Assembly: GCF_023028225.1 (NCBI RefSeq)
Contig: NZ_CP095482.1
Coordinates: 682,001 to 746,000 of the forward strand
Length of the DNA: 64,000 nt
From: Halorientalis litorea
GTDB taxonomy: Archaea; Halobacteriota; Halobacteria; Halobacteriales; Haloarculaceae
Direction of reading: 5' to 3'
The first letter of the stretch is position 1. Each line of letters opens with the position of its first letter. Below are positions 35,668 to 46,453 of the stretch, one piece after another. The position numbers and the translations under genes are program-made. The notes below the pieces were generated by a model. It had not been told where the DNA came from and searched no databases. It saw only the letters and a program-made list of their open reading frames with translations.

Positions 35668-36168
35668 TCAAATTCGGACGGAGCCGGTCGACCCCGATTC
35701 TGCCGTCGTATCGGCGTCCGTCTCGGCGGCCGCGGTGTCGGCGTTCCCGAACGCCCACGCGGTGGCGGCGACCAGCGAGGTCAGAATCGTCAGCGCGGCG
35801 GCGTGGTGGAGGACCTGTGCCGTCGCGCCGAAGTTGAAGATGGTATTCGCACCGAGGAGCACCTGCACCGGGAGGACGGCGAGCGCGAGCGTCGACGCCC
35901 GGCGGATGCGGGTCGAGTCAGTGTGTCGCCACGCGGCGTACGTCGTGCCGAGGATGAAGAAGCCGGTCACCATGGCGACCAAGCGGTGGAACCACTCGAC
36001 GAAACTCGGCCACGTCGCCGGGAACAGTCCCATCCAGCCGTCACACAGCGGCCAGCGGGCCTCACAGGCCAGTCCCGCACCGATGGCACCCGTGTAGACA
36101 CCGAGCAGGATGAGGCTGAACGTCAGCCCCGTCGTCGTGGCGGCGAGGTGGCGGAAGCTGAAACGCAT
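35668..36168 (-). CDS. ctaA: COX15/CtaA-type heme A synthase, half-size archaeal form
   Basis: A 166-residue membrane protein with four spans and the heme-binding histidines of one CtaA half: WFHRLVAMVTG (about 62-72) and VLHHAAALTI (about 118-127). Bacterial CtaA has eight spans in two such halves; archaeal enzymes of half this length are known and probably dimerise. It hydroxylates the heme O methyl group to form heme A for terminal oxidases. The ATG at 36166-36168 is used; the longer open frame adds non-membrane sequence. Convergent with rfcL, 3 bp between stops. Confidence 0.85.
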   Translation of the reverse strand: MRFSFRHLAATTTGLTFSLILLGVYTGAIGAGLACEARWPLCDGWMGLFPATWPSFVEWFHRLVAMVTGFFILGTTYAAWRHTDSTRIRRASTLALAVLPVQVLLGANTIFNFGATAQVLHHAAALTILTSLVAATAWAFGNADTAAAETDADTTAESGSTGSVRI

Positions 36169-36294
36169 ATCCGACTCTCGGGAGCGAGCGCACTTATGCC
36201 CCGCCATTCGTTCCCGTGGCGTGAGAACTGCACTGCCGACGCCGGGGCGTCTCCCGTGCGATATCGACACTTGTCGAATGTCGCTTTCGGTTAC

Positions 36295-36301
36295 CTTTTT
36301 A
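36295..36301 (+). promoter_or_regulatory. TATA box of the malic enzyme gene
   Basis: CTTTTTA is centred 28 bp upstream of the ATG at 36326, predicting a leaderless transcript. Confidence 0.55.
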
Positions 36302-36325
36302 CCGTGGGACGGTGCCAGTATCAGC

Positions 36326-38584
<2,259 letters not shown>

Positions 38585-38594
38585 GGCGACCGCC

Positions 38595-39245
38595 TCAGTC
38601 GCTCGCGCCGCGGTCGGAGCGCGACGGTGGCGGTACCTGTGTCTCGCTGTTCGACCCCGTCGGCCGGACACACCGGTCGCTCTCGCCGTTGACGTGTGCG
38701 TACTGGTCGGGGGCGTTGGCGAGCGGGTGAGCGGGGTTCACGTCGCTCGGGATGCGGGCGGCCCGGAGGCGGTCGAACCCGGAGATGCGGGCGCGGATGC
38801 CCCGCCAGTGGTGGCCCGTCTCGTTCGGGACCGAAACCGGGTCGTGTGTCTCCCAGTCCGGTTCGCGGGCGGCGAGGACGGCCTGATTGACGTTGCCCGC
38901 GAGGTCGTCGTGGTCGATGAGGACGCCGACGCGGGCGTCGGGGGGCGCGCGAGCGGCCAAGACGTCGAGGCCGAGGTGGAGCGCGCGATACTCCGCGACG
39001 TTGTTGTCGGGCGCGCTGTCCGGGACGGACAGTCTGGCGACACGCTCGCCGTCGCAGGTTTCGATGACGACGCCCAGTCCACCCGCCGACGCGCCGTCTG
39101 TGGCGGTCGCACTCCCTGTCGGTCTGAATGAGCCGTCAGTTGCGACGTAGAAGTCCCGATGGTGGGTGCGAGGGGGGTGTGCAATGTGTGGCGTCGGCGA
39201 CTCGTCGAACAAGTCCCGAAGGGACGGCCGGCCGTAAGCGGCCAT
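38595..39245 (-). CDS. RNase HI-like protein
   Basis: A 216-residue protein of the archaeal RNase H superfamily. Likely catalytic acids are D37 (YVATDGSFRP), E85 (DNNVAEYRALHLG), and D111 or D113 (VLIDHDDLAGNV). The order D, E, D fits RNase HI, which cleaves RNA in RNA-DNA hybrids. The N-terminal extension (about 30 residues) and a Ser/Arg-rich tail are not conserved parts. Convergent with maeB, 10 bp apart. Confidence 0.82.
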   Translation of the reverse strand: MAAYGRPSLRDLFDESPTPHIAHPPRTHHRDFYVATDGSFRPTGSATATDGASAGGLGVVIETCDGERVARLSVPDSAPDNNVAEYRALHLGLDVLAARAPPDARVGVLIDHDDLAGNVNQAVLAAREPDWETHDPVSVPNETGHHWRGIRARISGFDRLRAARIPSDVNPAHPLANAPDQYAHVNGESDRCVRPTGSNSETQVPPPSRSDRGASD

Positions 39246-39329
39246 ACATCCACTTTGGCGGGCGGGAATTTAAACGTACTGTCCGCTCAGCCGGGGCCGT
39301 TCCCATTCCCCGACAATTATACTCAACTG

Positions 39330-39336
39330 TTTTATG
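39330..39336 (+). promoter_or_regulatory. TATA box of the HiPIP lipoprotein gene
   Basis: TTTTATG is centred about 28 bp before the ATG at 39361, supporting that start and a leaderless message. Confidence 0.55.
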
Positions 39337-39360
39337 TTATTGGTTTAGAAGTTCAGTCGG

Positions 39361-40164
39361 ATGTCACAGAGACCTTCGCGGCGAGAGCGAGTGTCGAATC
39401 ACGACATGTGGAGTCGGCGGAACTACCTCGTGGCGACGGTCGGTCTCGCGGCACTGAGCGGGTGTACCGGCGATACGGACGACGAAGACCAGACGCCGGA
39501 GCCCACCGACGCCGAAGCGGGAGAGGACGAAGAAGACTGGGAAGAGGAACGGCCACCGGGCGTCTCCGAATCGGAGTTCGAAGGCGGGCCAGTGCCCGAC
39601 GCGTACGTGTCGGCAACCTCGCTCGGCGGCGAACAACGCAACCCCGACGCACTGAACGCGAAGGCGGCTGTCAGTTTCACCGAGTACGACGAGGCACGGG
39701 AGAACGACGCACACCAACCGGGACGGTGCTGTGCGAACTGTGCCGACTACATCGCGGACAAGAACGGGGACGAGTTCGGTGCGTGCGCGGAGGTCGAAGG
39801 GTACATCGACGGCGCGGACTGGTGTGTCATCTACGAAGGACTGCCCGAACCGGAGGTCCCCGCGGGGATGTCCGAAGACGAGTTACCGACGGCCGAGGTC
39901 CCCGAGGAGTACCGGACCGCGAGTTCACAGGCCGGAGAGGAGCGGGACCCCGACGCCCTCCAGAGCCAAGACGACGTACAGTTGACCGAGTCCGTCGAAG
40001 CCATCGCGGACGGCCCCGCTCAACCGGGGCAGTCCTGTGGAAACTGTGCGGAGTTCATCCCCGACAAAAACGGTGACACGTGGGGTGCCTGTGCCAAAGT
40101 CGAGGGATACATCCCAGTCGAAGACTGGTGTGCCATCTGGGAACCGGTCAGTGAGGCCGTCTGA
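39361..40164 (+). CDS. Tat lipoprotein with two tandem HiPIP-like iron-sulfur domains
   Basis: A 267-residue secreted protein. Its signal has the twin arginine (SRRNYLVATVGLAALSGC, R19-R20) and a lipobox with C35, so it should be folded in the cytoplasm, exported by Tat and lipid-anchored. After an acidic linker, two similar domains follow. Each has cysteines with spacing Cx2Cx14Cx12C: C124, C127, C142, C155, and C226, C229, C244, C257. That is the ligand pattern of high-potential iron-sulfur proteins, one [4Fe-4S] cluster per domain. A periplasm-side electron carrier is likely. No oxidase or reductase gene is adjacent, so its partners are unknown. Confidence 0.83.
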   Translation: MSQRPSRRERVSNHDMWSRRNYLVATVGLAALSGCTGDTDDEDQTPEPTDAEAGEDEEDWEEERPPGVSESEFEGGPVPDAYVSATSLGGEQRNPDALNAKAAVSFTEYDEARENDAHQPGRCCANCADYIADKNGDEFGACAEVEGYIDGADWCVIYEGLPEPEVPAGMSEDELPTAEVPEEYRTASSQAGEERDPDALQSQDDVQLTESVEAIADGPAQPGQSCGNCAEFIPDKNGDTWGACAKVEGYIPVEDWCAIWEPVSEAV

Positions 40165-40263
40165 GTCCGTCGGTTGGCGTCGAGTTCTCCGGCCCCGGTC
40201 GAGACGTGACAACGACACTGTCGAGTCCCAAAGCATAGGGCCGGGCCGGTTCTCCACCGACGT

Positions 40264-40776
40264 ATGCGAACTGCCAGCGACATCATGACCGCCGACGTGG
40301 AGACGGTCGGACCCGACGACGACGTTGCGAGCGTCCTCACCGGGTTGGCCCGTGCGGAGTTCAACGGCTACCCGGTGGTCGAGACGGACGACGACGGCGA
40401 CGAACGCCTCGTCGGCATCGTCACGCAGGGTGACCTCGTGGACCTGTTTCAACCCTCCGACCGAACGCTGTGGATTCCCGTCGGATTCCCGCCGTTCTTG
40501 GAGAGTCTGACATACGGTATCGACCTCTCGTGGGACGAACTCGACGTGGGCCTCGACCTCCTGCGCAACGCGGGCCACCCCGTCAGCGATGTGATGACCG
40601 AGGACGTGGTGACGGTTGGCCCGGACGAGGACATCGACGCCGTCCTTGACGTTCTGGCCGACGGTGACCGGGACATCAACCGGGTTCCAGTCGTCGACGA
40701 CGACGGGCGCGTCGTCGGCATCATCGCACGGCAGGACCTGCTCCAAGCACTCGGGGACGAACGGCTGGCCGGGTGA
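40264..40776 (+). CDS. CBS-domain protein
   Basis: A 170-residue protein made of two CBS motifs (about 1-60, ASDIMTADVETVGPDDDV, and about 108-165, VSDVMTEDVVTVGPDEDI) joined by a longer insert (about 65-105) with the FQPSDRTLWIPVGFP segment. A CBS pair binds adenosine nucleotides or SAM and usually regulates a partner. The partner is not evident here. It ends 3 bp from the convergent small membrane protein gene. Confidence 0.88.
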   Translation: MRTASDIMTADVETVGPDDDVASVLTGLARAEFNGYPVVETDDDGDERLVGIVTQGDLVDLFQPSDRTLWIPVGFPPFLESLTYGIDLSWDELDVGLDLLRNAGHPVSDVMTEDVVTVGPDEDIDAVLDVLADGDRDINRVPVVDDDGRVVGIIARQDLLQALGDERLAG

Positions 40777-40779
40777 GAG

Positions 40780-41043
40780 TCAGTCGGCGCGGTGTGGCCG
40801 GCCGAGGACGACGGCGACGACGTTCACGACGAGCAACGCGACGAACGCGACGGTGACCGACGTGCTGTCGAGGCCGGTGGCGAGCAAGGGCAGGTGGAGG
40901 AACGGGAGGATGACGGCGGCCCAGAAGGCGATACCCTCGACGCCCGATTTCAGTCCGCTGCCGTACTGGCCCAGCGACGGGAGGGCGTCGCGGTTCGGGA
41001 ACGAGAGCTCCCGTTCGTTACTGGAGGGACTCGATGGGGACAT
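40780..41043 (-). CDS. small two-span membrane protein
   Basis: An 87-residue protein with a polar Ser-rich N-terminus (MSPSSPSSNERELSF) and two membrane spans (about 38-56 and 60-80). The ATG at 41041-41043 is preferred; an in-frame ATG at 41061 would add six residues. No family is recognised. A TATA-like TTATAATT lies at 41073-41080 (minus strand AATTATAA). Confidence 0.6.
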   Translation of the reverse strand: MSPSSPSSNERELSFPNRDALPSLGQYGSGLKSGVEGIAFWAAVILPFLHLPLLATGLDSTSVTVAFVALLVVNVVAVVLGRPHRAD

Positions 41044-41164
41044 GTGACTTGTCCTGTCCATCTACGGGAACGGTCTTATAATTGGTCGAGACTTCGAAGC
41101 GTTTCGGCTCATTTTATCCTCTCCGGCCGCCGTACAGACCTTTCATCACGGAGCAAGCAGTCGC

Positions 41165-41200
41165 GAGACGTTTTATAGACACGCCTCGTCCGGTAAGAAA
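41165..41200 (+). promoter_or_regulatory. orphan plus-strand TATA-like promoter
   Basis: GTTTTATAG (41169-41177) resembles a haloarchaeal TATA box, with a predicted start near 41197. No plus-strand protein gene follows before the minus-strand gene at 41312-41740, so it may drive a short non-coding or antisense RNA, or be fortuitous. The interval 41062-41311 otherwise holds no gene. Confidence 0.25.
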
Positions 41201-41311
41201 TACGGCAGACAGTCCGTAGGAGCGGCGGCGGCTGGCCCGAGCGGGACGCTCTCGGCACTCGCCGGAAGGTGGTTGTTAACGAATGTCAAGGACGTGGGGA
41301 AGGGGCGGACC

Positions 41312-41740
41312 TCAGCCCAGCAGCGAGACGGTCACTTCGTGCTGGCCAGCGGGCGTGGGGAGTGCCACGGTGTCGACGACGTGGTTGCCGACCGAGTCGC
41401 GCCACGCGGCAACCGCCTCGGCGTGGTACTCGTGGTGACGCTCCCGGGAGTACGTCTCCTCGGGGTCCGCTCTGAGTTCGTCCTCCGTGTCGGCGGGAGT
41501 CGGATACGCGGGCGCGGCATCGGTCACGAGCGCGTCCGCCGGGACGTGAATCGGTCGCGGTGGGTCCTCGTAGTCGGCGGCACCCTCGACGTGGAGACGG
41601 GCGCGCATTCGCCCGCTGAACGGCGGCGTAACCCGCAACACGGCGTCGTTCCCGCTACGGTGGGTCGCCGCCAGTGCCGATGCCACGTCCTCTGCGCTGA
41701 CGGCGATAGCGCGAATGACGGTCGGGTCGTCCGACGACAT
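41312..41740 (-). CDS. conserved haloarchaeal protein of unknown function
   Basis: A 142-residue soluble acidic protein with alternating strands and helices (VIRAIAVSAEDVASALAATH near 8-27; PIHVPADALV near 63-72; HEYHAEAVAAWRDSV near 101-115). I know proteins of this type only from haloarchaea and cannot give a role. It lies 40 bp downstream of the large PAS/GAF regulator on the same strand. Confidence 0.7.
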   Translation of the reverse strand: MSSDDPTVIRAIAVSAEDVASALAATHRSGNDAVLRVTPPFSGRMRARLHVEGAADYEDPPRPIHVPADALVTDAAPAYPTPADTEDELRADPEETYSRERHHEYHAEAVAAWRDSVGNHVVDTVALPTPAGQHEVTVSLLG

Positions 41741-41780
41741 GTGCGACCTGTGGGTCCGGTGCCTCTTGACGGTACTGTCC

Positions 41781-43391
41781 TCAGGCTCTGTCGAAGAACG
41801 CGTCGAACACCTTTCGCTCGGCGGTCCGGAGGTGCTGGTGGAAGGTGGACCGCGAGATGTCCATCGTCTCGGCGAGTTCGTCGCCGTTGACGTCCCGCGG
41901 CCAGTCGAAGAAGCCGCTGTAGTAGGCGGTCCGCAGGGCCGTCAGTTGACGGTCGGTCAACCGGTCTTCGAGACTGTCCCGAAACTCCTGTCGGGTCTGT
42001 ACCGGGCGGTCGTGTTCGTGATAGCTCACGAGTTCGGTTCCGTCGTGGCCGTCCTCGACGAACTCGAACAGCGAGCGTGCGTCGCCGTCCTGTGATAGTT
42101 CGACGGTGAACCGAGCGATGCCCTCACTCGCCGTCACCTCTTTCGTGACCGCACCCCGGTCCGCGAGTGCGGCCACGAGCGACGAGCGACAAGTCACCCC
42201 GAGAAGCGTCTCGTCGTCGTACTCGGCGAGGAGCGTGACGTCGGCGACGACATCGTCGGCCGCGACGGCGGCGAGGGCCGCCTCGGCGTCGGTTTCGCGA
42301 ACCCGGTAGAACAGTTTGATGTGGCCGTCCTCGTCGTAGACCGACCCCGAGTATGTGAGCGTGCAGTCGGCCGCCGCCGAGAGCCGTGCCGGGAAGCACG
42401 TCTCGTCGTCGACGGTGAACTCCATCTCGACGACACGGTCCGCCGTCAGCGTCTGTTTGCTCTCCAACGCGTCGAGAGTGTTCGCCGTGGCCCGCCCCAA
42501 CGCTTCGAGAACGGCCTGCTCGCGCTCGTCGAAGGCGTCCGGTTGGTCGGCACAGACGGTGAGGACGCCGTAGGCGGTGTCGTGGCTGGCAATCGGGACG
42601 GCCATGACCGCCTCGACACCCGCGTCGCCATACACCCGCCCGAGTCGCGTGTCCGGGTCAATAGATTGGACAGTGACGACTTCGCCCTCGGTGTACGCTC
42701 GCACCGTCGGGTCCCCGGTGTCGTCGGCGAGTGGATAGGTCACGGCATCGATATCGACATCGGTCACCCCTGCGTCCGCCTGCAGGGTGAGGGAGTCCGC
42801 CGCGACATCGGCGTCGGCGACCCACGCGTACACGTACGGCTCCGCGTCGGCGAGTCGCTCACACACGCCCGTCTCGATTTCGCCGCGGGACTGGGCCTCG
42901 ACGAGGAGTTTCGTGATGTCCTGTACGAGCCCGTTGATGCGCTCGATGAGGTGTTCGAGGCGTCCGCGCTCCTGTTCGGCCCGTTCGGCGTGGTCCTGTG
43001 CGTCGAGTTCCGCCAGTCGCCGGTCGGTGATGTCGATGTGTGTCACCGTCACATACCGTGTCGTGCCGAGCGTGAACGGCGTCGCCCGCATCAGGAACCA
43101 CTGCTTGCGCTCGTCGGTGTGGCACGGGTATTCGAGCGTGAACGAGTCGCGGTCGCCGTCGATGACGGAGCGGATGCCGGTCACCGCGTCGGCGGCGTAC
43201 TCGTCCGCCGTCGGGTCGACTGCATCGAAGTAGTTGACCTGCGCCGCCTCCGGCGACGTCCCCGCTCCGTCGCTGGCACCCCACGAGTTGTTCGTGAAAC
43301 GGATCGTGCCCTCCTCGTCGAGGACAGCGACCTGACTCGACAGCGTATCGAGTGCGGCACGCGTTATCGATGCGGTCGCTTCCATTCCCAT
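41781..43391 (-). CDS. PAS-GAF sensor regulator with bat and HTH-10 domains
   Basis: A 536-residue one-component regulator. In order, it has PAS (about 10-128, ending THIDITDRRLAE), a coiled coil (about 130-165), GAF (about 165-315), a bacterio-opsin-activator N-type domain (about 320-475), and a C-terminal HTH-10 (about 482-532: LTDRQLTALRTAYYSGFFDW then LAETMDISRSTFHQHLRTA). This is the layout of Bat, the activator of bacterioruberin and opsin genes in Halobacterium, but no such targets lie here. The start is the ATG for MGMEATASI; an ATG two codons later also fits. Confidence 0.92.
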   Translation of the reverse strand: MGMEATASITRAALDTLSSQVAVLDEEGTIRFTNNSWGASDGAGTSPEAAQVNYFDAVDPTADEYAADAVTGIRSVIDGDRDSFTLEYPCHTDERKQWFLMRATPFTLGTTRYVTVTHIDITDRRLAELDAQDHAERAEQERGRLEHLIERINGLVQDITKLLVEAQSRGEIETGVCERLADAEPYVYAWVADADVAADSLTLQADAGVTDVDIDAVTYPLADDTGDPTVRAYTEGEVVTVQSIDPDTRLGRVYGDAGVEAVMAVPIASHDTAYGVLTVCADQPDAFDEREQAVLEALGRATANTLDALESKQTLTADRVVEMEFTVDDETCFPARLSAAADCTLTYSGSVYDEDGHIKLFYRVRETDAEAALAAVAADDVVADVTLLAEYDDETLLGVTCRSSLVAALADRGAVTKEVTASEGIARFTVELSQDGDARSLFEFVEDGHDGTELVSYHEHDRPVQTRQEFRDSLEDRLTDRQLTALRTAYYSGFFDWPRDVNGDELAETMDISRSTFHQHLRTAERKVFDAFFDRA

Positions 43392-43461
43392 ACACTCGGG
43401 GCCGGACGTTCATAAATCTCGGCGGCGAACCGGTCTTTTCAACAGGAGAAAACTAGGAGTG

Positions 43462-43470
43462 TATTTTAAG
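43462..43470 (+). promoter_or_regulatory. TATA box of the receiver gene
   Basis: TATTTTAAG, centred about 34 bp before the ATG at 43500, fits a transcript with a leader of a few bases. Confidence 0.45.
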
Positions 43471-43499
43471 TTTCTTCGCTCTAACATCGGCGTGTAACC

Positions 43500-43913
43500 A
43501 TGTCGGTTGGGTGTGGGGACACCGAGGGGGTACGAGTACTGGTCGTCGACGACGAGCCGGGTGTGGTCGCCGTCGCGAGTTCCTACTTCGAACACCGGAG
43601 CGACCGGTTCGACGTAGTCACGGAGACGAGTGCGCGGGCAGCACTCGACCGGCTCGAAGCCGACGGCGACGAGTTCGATTGCGTCGTCAGTGACTTCGAG
43701 ATGCCGGAGATGGACGGACTCCAGTTCAAAGACGCCGTCCACGAGGTGCAGTCGGATATCCCGTTCATCCTCTTTACCACGCGGGAGCGGGAACTGTTCG
43801 ATGGCACCCGAGCCGACGAGGAGGTCAACTACCTCCAGAAAGGGGGCCTCAACGGCGGCTTCGACGAACTCGTCGACCGCGTCTCGACGGTCACGGGTAC
43901 CGAAGCGACCTGA
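43500..43913 (+). CDS. stand-alone response-regulator receiver protein
   Basis: A 137-residue receiver. The acid pocket is D17-D18 (VLVVDDEPG), the phosphoacceptor is D65 in VVSDFEMPEMDG, the switch Thr is in FILFTTRE, and the conserved Lys is in NYLQKGG. There is no output domain, as is usual for haloarchaeal receivers. It faces the bat-type regulator divergently, which may be its target or partner. No kinase is adjacent. Confidence 0.93.
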   Translation: MSVGCGDTEGVRVLVVDDEPGVVAVASSYFEHRSDRFDVVTETSARAALDRLEADGDEFDCVVSDFEMPEMDGLQFKDAVHEVQSDIPFILFTTRERELFDGTRADEEVNYLQKGGLNGGFDELVDRVSTVTGTEAT

Positions 43914-44055
43914 CTCGGCGTCAGAGCAGTCTGGCACTCTCTTCAGTCAGCCGTGCCCGACAGCAGAGCGGTGACCGTACTGCTCACTTCGTCCCACTAC
44001 TTTGAATCAACTATTCCAAGCCATCACCGTGACAAACGGTCGCTCAAACGCGCTG

Positions 44056-45345
44056 CTACAGAGAGGGCCACCACGACGGTGACCAGCACACGTTCGCCGT
44101 CGGGCTGTGGCCAGTGAGCCGTATCATTTCCATCTCGGGCGTCGACATCCGCACGTGACACTGTGTCGCGATGGTGCCGTGCTGAAGATTGCTGCCGACC
44201 GAACCTAGGACTGGCACCGTTTGTTCGACCGCTGGCGCGTACCACGCGGAGACGACGACGATGGTGACAATCCACACGGCAGGGTTGTGATGGAGTGGCT
44301 GGTCTGGGCGGTTCGCCGCGGCGACACCCACACCGGCCCCGACACACGACAACAGTGTAAGCGGGAGGAGGTCGGACGTGCCCAGCTGCCCTAGTGCGAG
44401 TGCTACGAGCGCGAAGACAGCAAGCAGGAGTGCGGGCAACCATCCTTCAGGAGGCCGCCGCTCGACGGCGAATGCCGCGACACCGAGGACCGCGACCGCC
44501 GCGAGTGTCGGGTCTAAGACGCGGAACGCAAACTCGAGACCGCCGCCGCCAGTACCGGACGCGACGGGAGCGATGACGGTTTGGACTATCAGCTGTCCGA
44601 GCGCGCCTGCTGCGACGAATGGGGCGACCGTAACCGCGAATACAATGCCGACCCCAGCGAGCGCGTTGTACTGTACACGCGGAGAGAGTCTCCCGCGGGC
44701 TGTCTCGGTAACGATGATTCCAAATACCAACAGGACCACGAGCGCGCCAACCTGCCAGAGTGCAGCCATCGCGGCAGCAGCGACGGCTGCAAACGCGAGT
44801 CGCCGTTCGACGAGCGCGGCGAAACAGAGAGCCAGTGCAGCAAGGAACGGAAACTTCGGTCGGTACCCCGTCCCCATAATCGTCCATATATACGGAAAGA
44901 GTAACAACCCGGACCCGGAAACGAACGCAGCCGGCTTCGAGTCTGTAAGTCGAAATACCGCCACGACGCCGATGACGGTGGCGATAACGAAACACAACCC
45001 ATTCAGCCACACTCCATACTGGTTGATGGCGACGGGAACACCGTCTCCGGCGAGGGCGAGAAGGGCGGCTATCTCGTGTGTGAGTGGGCCTTTGATATCC
45101 CACGTGTAGAGATACGGGGTACGACCGAGTTCGACCCATGCGAGCCCGCTATGGTAGAACAGCGCGGAGTCTTCGGAGACTGCAAGTGAGCTGTAGCTGA
45201 CCACTTGCAGTTGGTGAACGGTCCGCGCTGTGACGGCGATGACGGGGAAGAGCCACCAGTAGCTCGAAAGCCCACGCACTGCCATTGCCACGTGACTAAG
45301 CACGTCGCGTGAACGAAGTGTTGACACTACGACGTACATACGCAC
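44056..45345 (-). CDS. GT-C-type membrane glycosyltransferase (DolP-mannose mannosyltransferase-like)
   Basis: A 429-residue protein with about 9-10 membrane spans and an acidic extracytoplasmic loop after the first span (AVSEDSALFYHSGLAWVELG, then DIKGPLTHE), the usual GT-C arrangement of dolichol-phosphate-sugar-using enzymes. Haloarchaeal relatives (AglS-like) add mannose to N-glycans on surface proteins. The sequence is less GC-biased than the rest of the window. The start is uncertain: 45345 is given; ATGs at 45339 and 45285 also work. The C-terminal SPSWWPSL tail looks unusual and may reflect a shifted end. Confidence 0.72.
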   Translation of the reverse strand: MRMYVVVSTLRSRDVLSHVAMAVRGLSSYWWLFPVIAVTARTVHQLQVVSYSSLAVSEDSALFYHSGLAWVELGRTPYLYTWDIKGPLTHEIAALLALAGDGVPVAINQYGVWLNGLCFVIATVIGVVAVFRLTDSKPAAFVSGSGLLLFPYIWTIMGTGYRPKFPFLAALALCFAALVERRLAFAAVAAAAMAALWQVGALVVLLVFGIIVTETARGRLSPRVQYNALAGVGIVFAVTVAPFVAAGALGQLIVQTVIAPVASGTGGGGLEFAFRVLDPTLAAVAVLGVAAFAVERRPPEGWLPALLLAVFALVALALGQLGTSDLLPLTLLSCVGAGVGVAAANRPDQPLHHNPAVWIVTIVVVSAWYAPAVEQTVPVLGSVGSNLQHGTIATQCHVRMSTPEMEMIRLTGHSPTANVCWSPSWWPSL

Positions 45346-45415
45346 ACACTTTCATTAAAATAATTTCATTATTCACGGCCAGTCGTCCTCCGTCGGCCAA
45401 GACAACAGTTACCAC

Positions 45416-46117
45416 TCAGTCACGGAGTCGCTGCAGTATCGGAATGTCGGCGATTCGCTCCTCGGAGAGGGCGGGCCAGTCGAGGCCGCACGGTTTGGTC
45501 GACGGCGGCACGTCGATGGTTCGCTCCGGGGTGACGACGACATCGAGCGGAACGTCGTGGGGGTCCGTGTCGATGGCGTCGGTGCGGACCTGTCGCTCGT
45601 GGACCGTCGTGGCGACGGGCGTGTCCTCGCCGACGAGTCCGAACTCGCGGAGGACGGCGAATTCGAGGTCGCTGTACCCCTCGCCCTTGCCGACGCGGGA
45701 ACCGGCCTCGCTGACGGCGACGCTCCCCGAGACAATCAGGTCGACCGGCGGCATTTCCTCGGGGTCGACTGGTTGTCCCGCCTCGGCGGACCCGCCGACC
45801 GTCGTCGCGTGGTCGATGTCCTCGATGTCGGCCGGATGCAGTCGCAGGAAACACCGTTCGTCGCGCAACCGCGGGACGGCCATGTACACCGTCTTACCCG
45901 CCCGCAACGCGGCGCGGCGGACCGGCAGTTGCGGCGCGTCGGGGTTGGCCTTCAGCGTGTCCGCCGCCTGCCACGCGTCCGTCGTGGTCAACCGCTCGGC
46001 CGCCTCGTCCGCGCCCGCGAAGTTCGGGATTCGTCCGTGTGGTGGGTACGGGAACCGCGCAACCCCGCTCTCCTCCAGTTCGTCCCAGACACGTTCGCGG
46101 CGCGTCTGCTTGTCCAT
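45416..46117 (-). CDS. 5-formyltetrahydrofolate cyclo-ligase
   Basis: A 233-residue member of the cyclo-ligase family that returns 5-formyl-THF to the folate pool as methenyl-THF using ATP. The family signature GKGEGYSDLEFAVLREFGLV (about 165-184) and the basic N-terminal motif KQTRRERVWDELE are present. The link to one-carbon metabolism fits the glycine cleavage genes elsewhere in the window. The ATG at 46115-46117 is chosen over an upstream open frame to 46207. Confidence 0.87.
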   Translation of the reverse strand: MDKQTRRERVWDELEESGVARFPYPPHGRIPNFAGADEAAERLTTTDAWQAADTLKANPDAPQLPVRRAALRAGKTVYMAVPRLRDERCFLRLHPADIEDIDHATTVGGSAEAGQPVDPEEMPPVDLIVSGSVAVSEAGSRVGKGEGYSDLEFAVLREFGLVGEDTPVATTVHERQVRTDAIDTDPHDVPLDVVVTPERTIDVPPSTKPCGLDWPALSEERIADIPILQRLRD

Positions 46118-46209
46118 ACGTGCCCTCGCAGGGTGGGCGCGTATTAAAGGACCACAGAAACGTCGCAGAACGGATAGGCATATGCCATACGATACGTGTT
46201 CACACACGC

Positions 46210-46389
46210 ATGAGTGGGATGGACGACACCCGAAACGATGCGCGGCGCGACGAGAGGGAACACTACGAGACGGACTGTTCCGGCGACGTGACGACCCACA
46301 GCAGTTCCGAGGGACGGGTCGTGTTCACCGAGTCCGGTAACAGCGACGGGTGGATAGCGACGGACTACACCGTCAGCGTCAGGCAGTAA
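46210..46389 (+). CDS. small haloarchaeal protein (DUF7331-like)
   Basis: A 59-residue acidic protein: an N-terminal charged half (MSGMDDTRNDARRDEREHYE) and a C-terminal strand-rich half (VVFTESGNSDGWIATDYTVS). I recall this C-terminal motif from small haloarchaeal proteins; the family number is a guess. The ATG at 46210 gives the compact product. It diverges from the cyclo-ligase gene. Confidence 0.6.
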   Translation: MSGMDDTRNDARRDEREHYETDCSGDVTTHSSSEGRVVFTESGNSDGWIATDYTVSVRQ

Positions 46390-46453
46390 CGGCCGCAAGG
46401 GGTCAGGGCGGTAGCCGCGAGGGGACTGTAACGAACCGACCCGGGAGCGCGAG

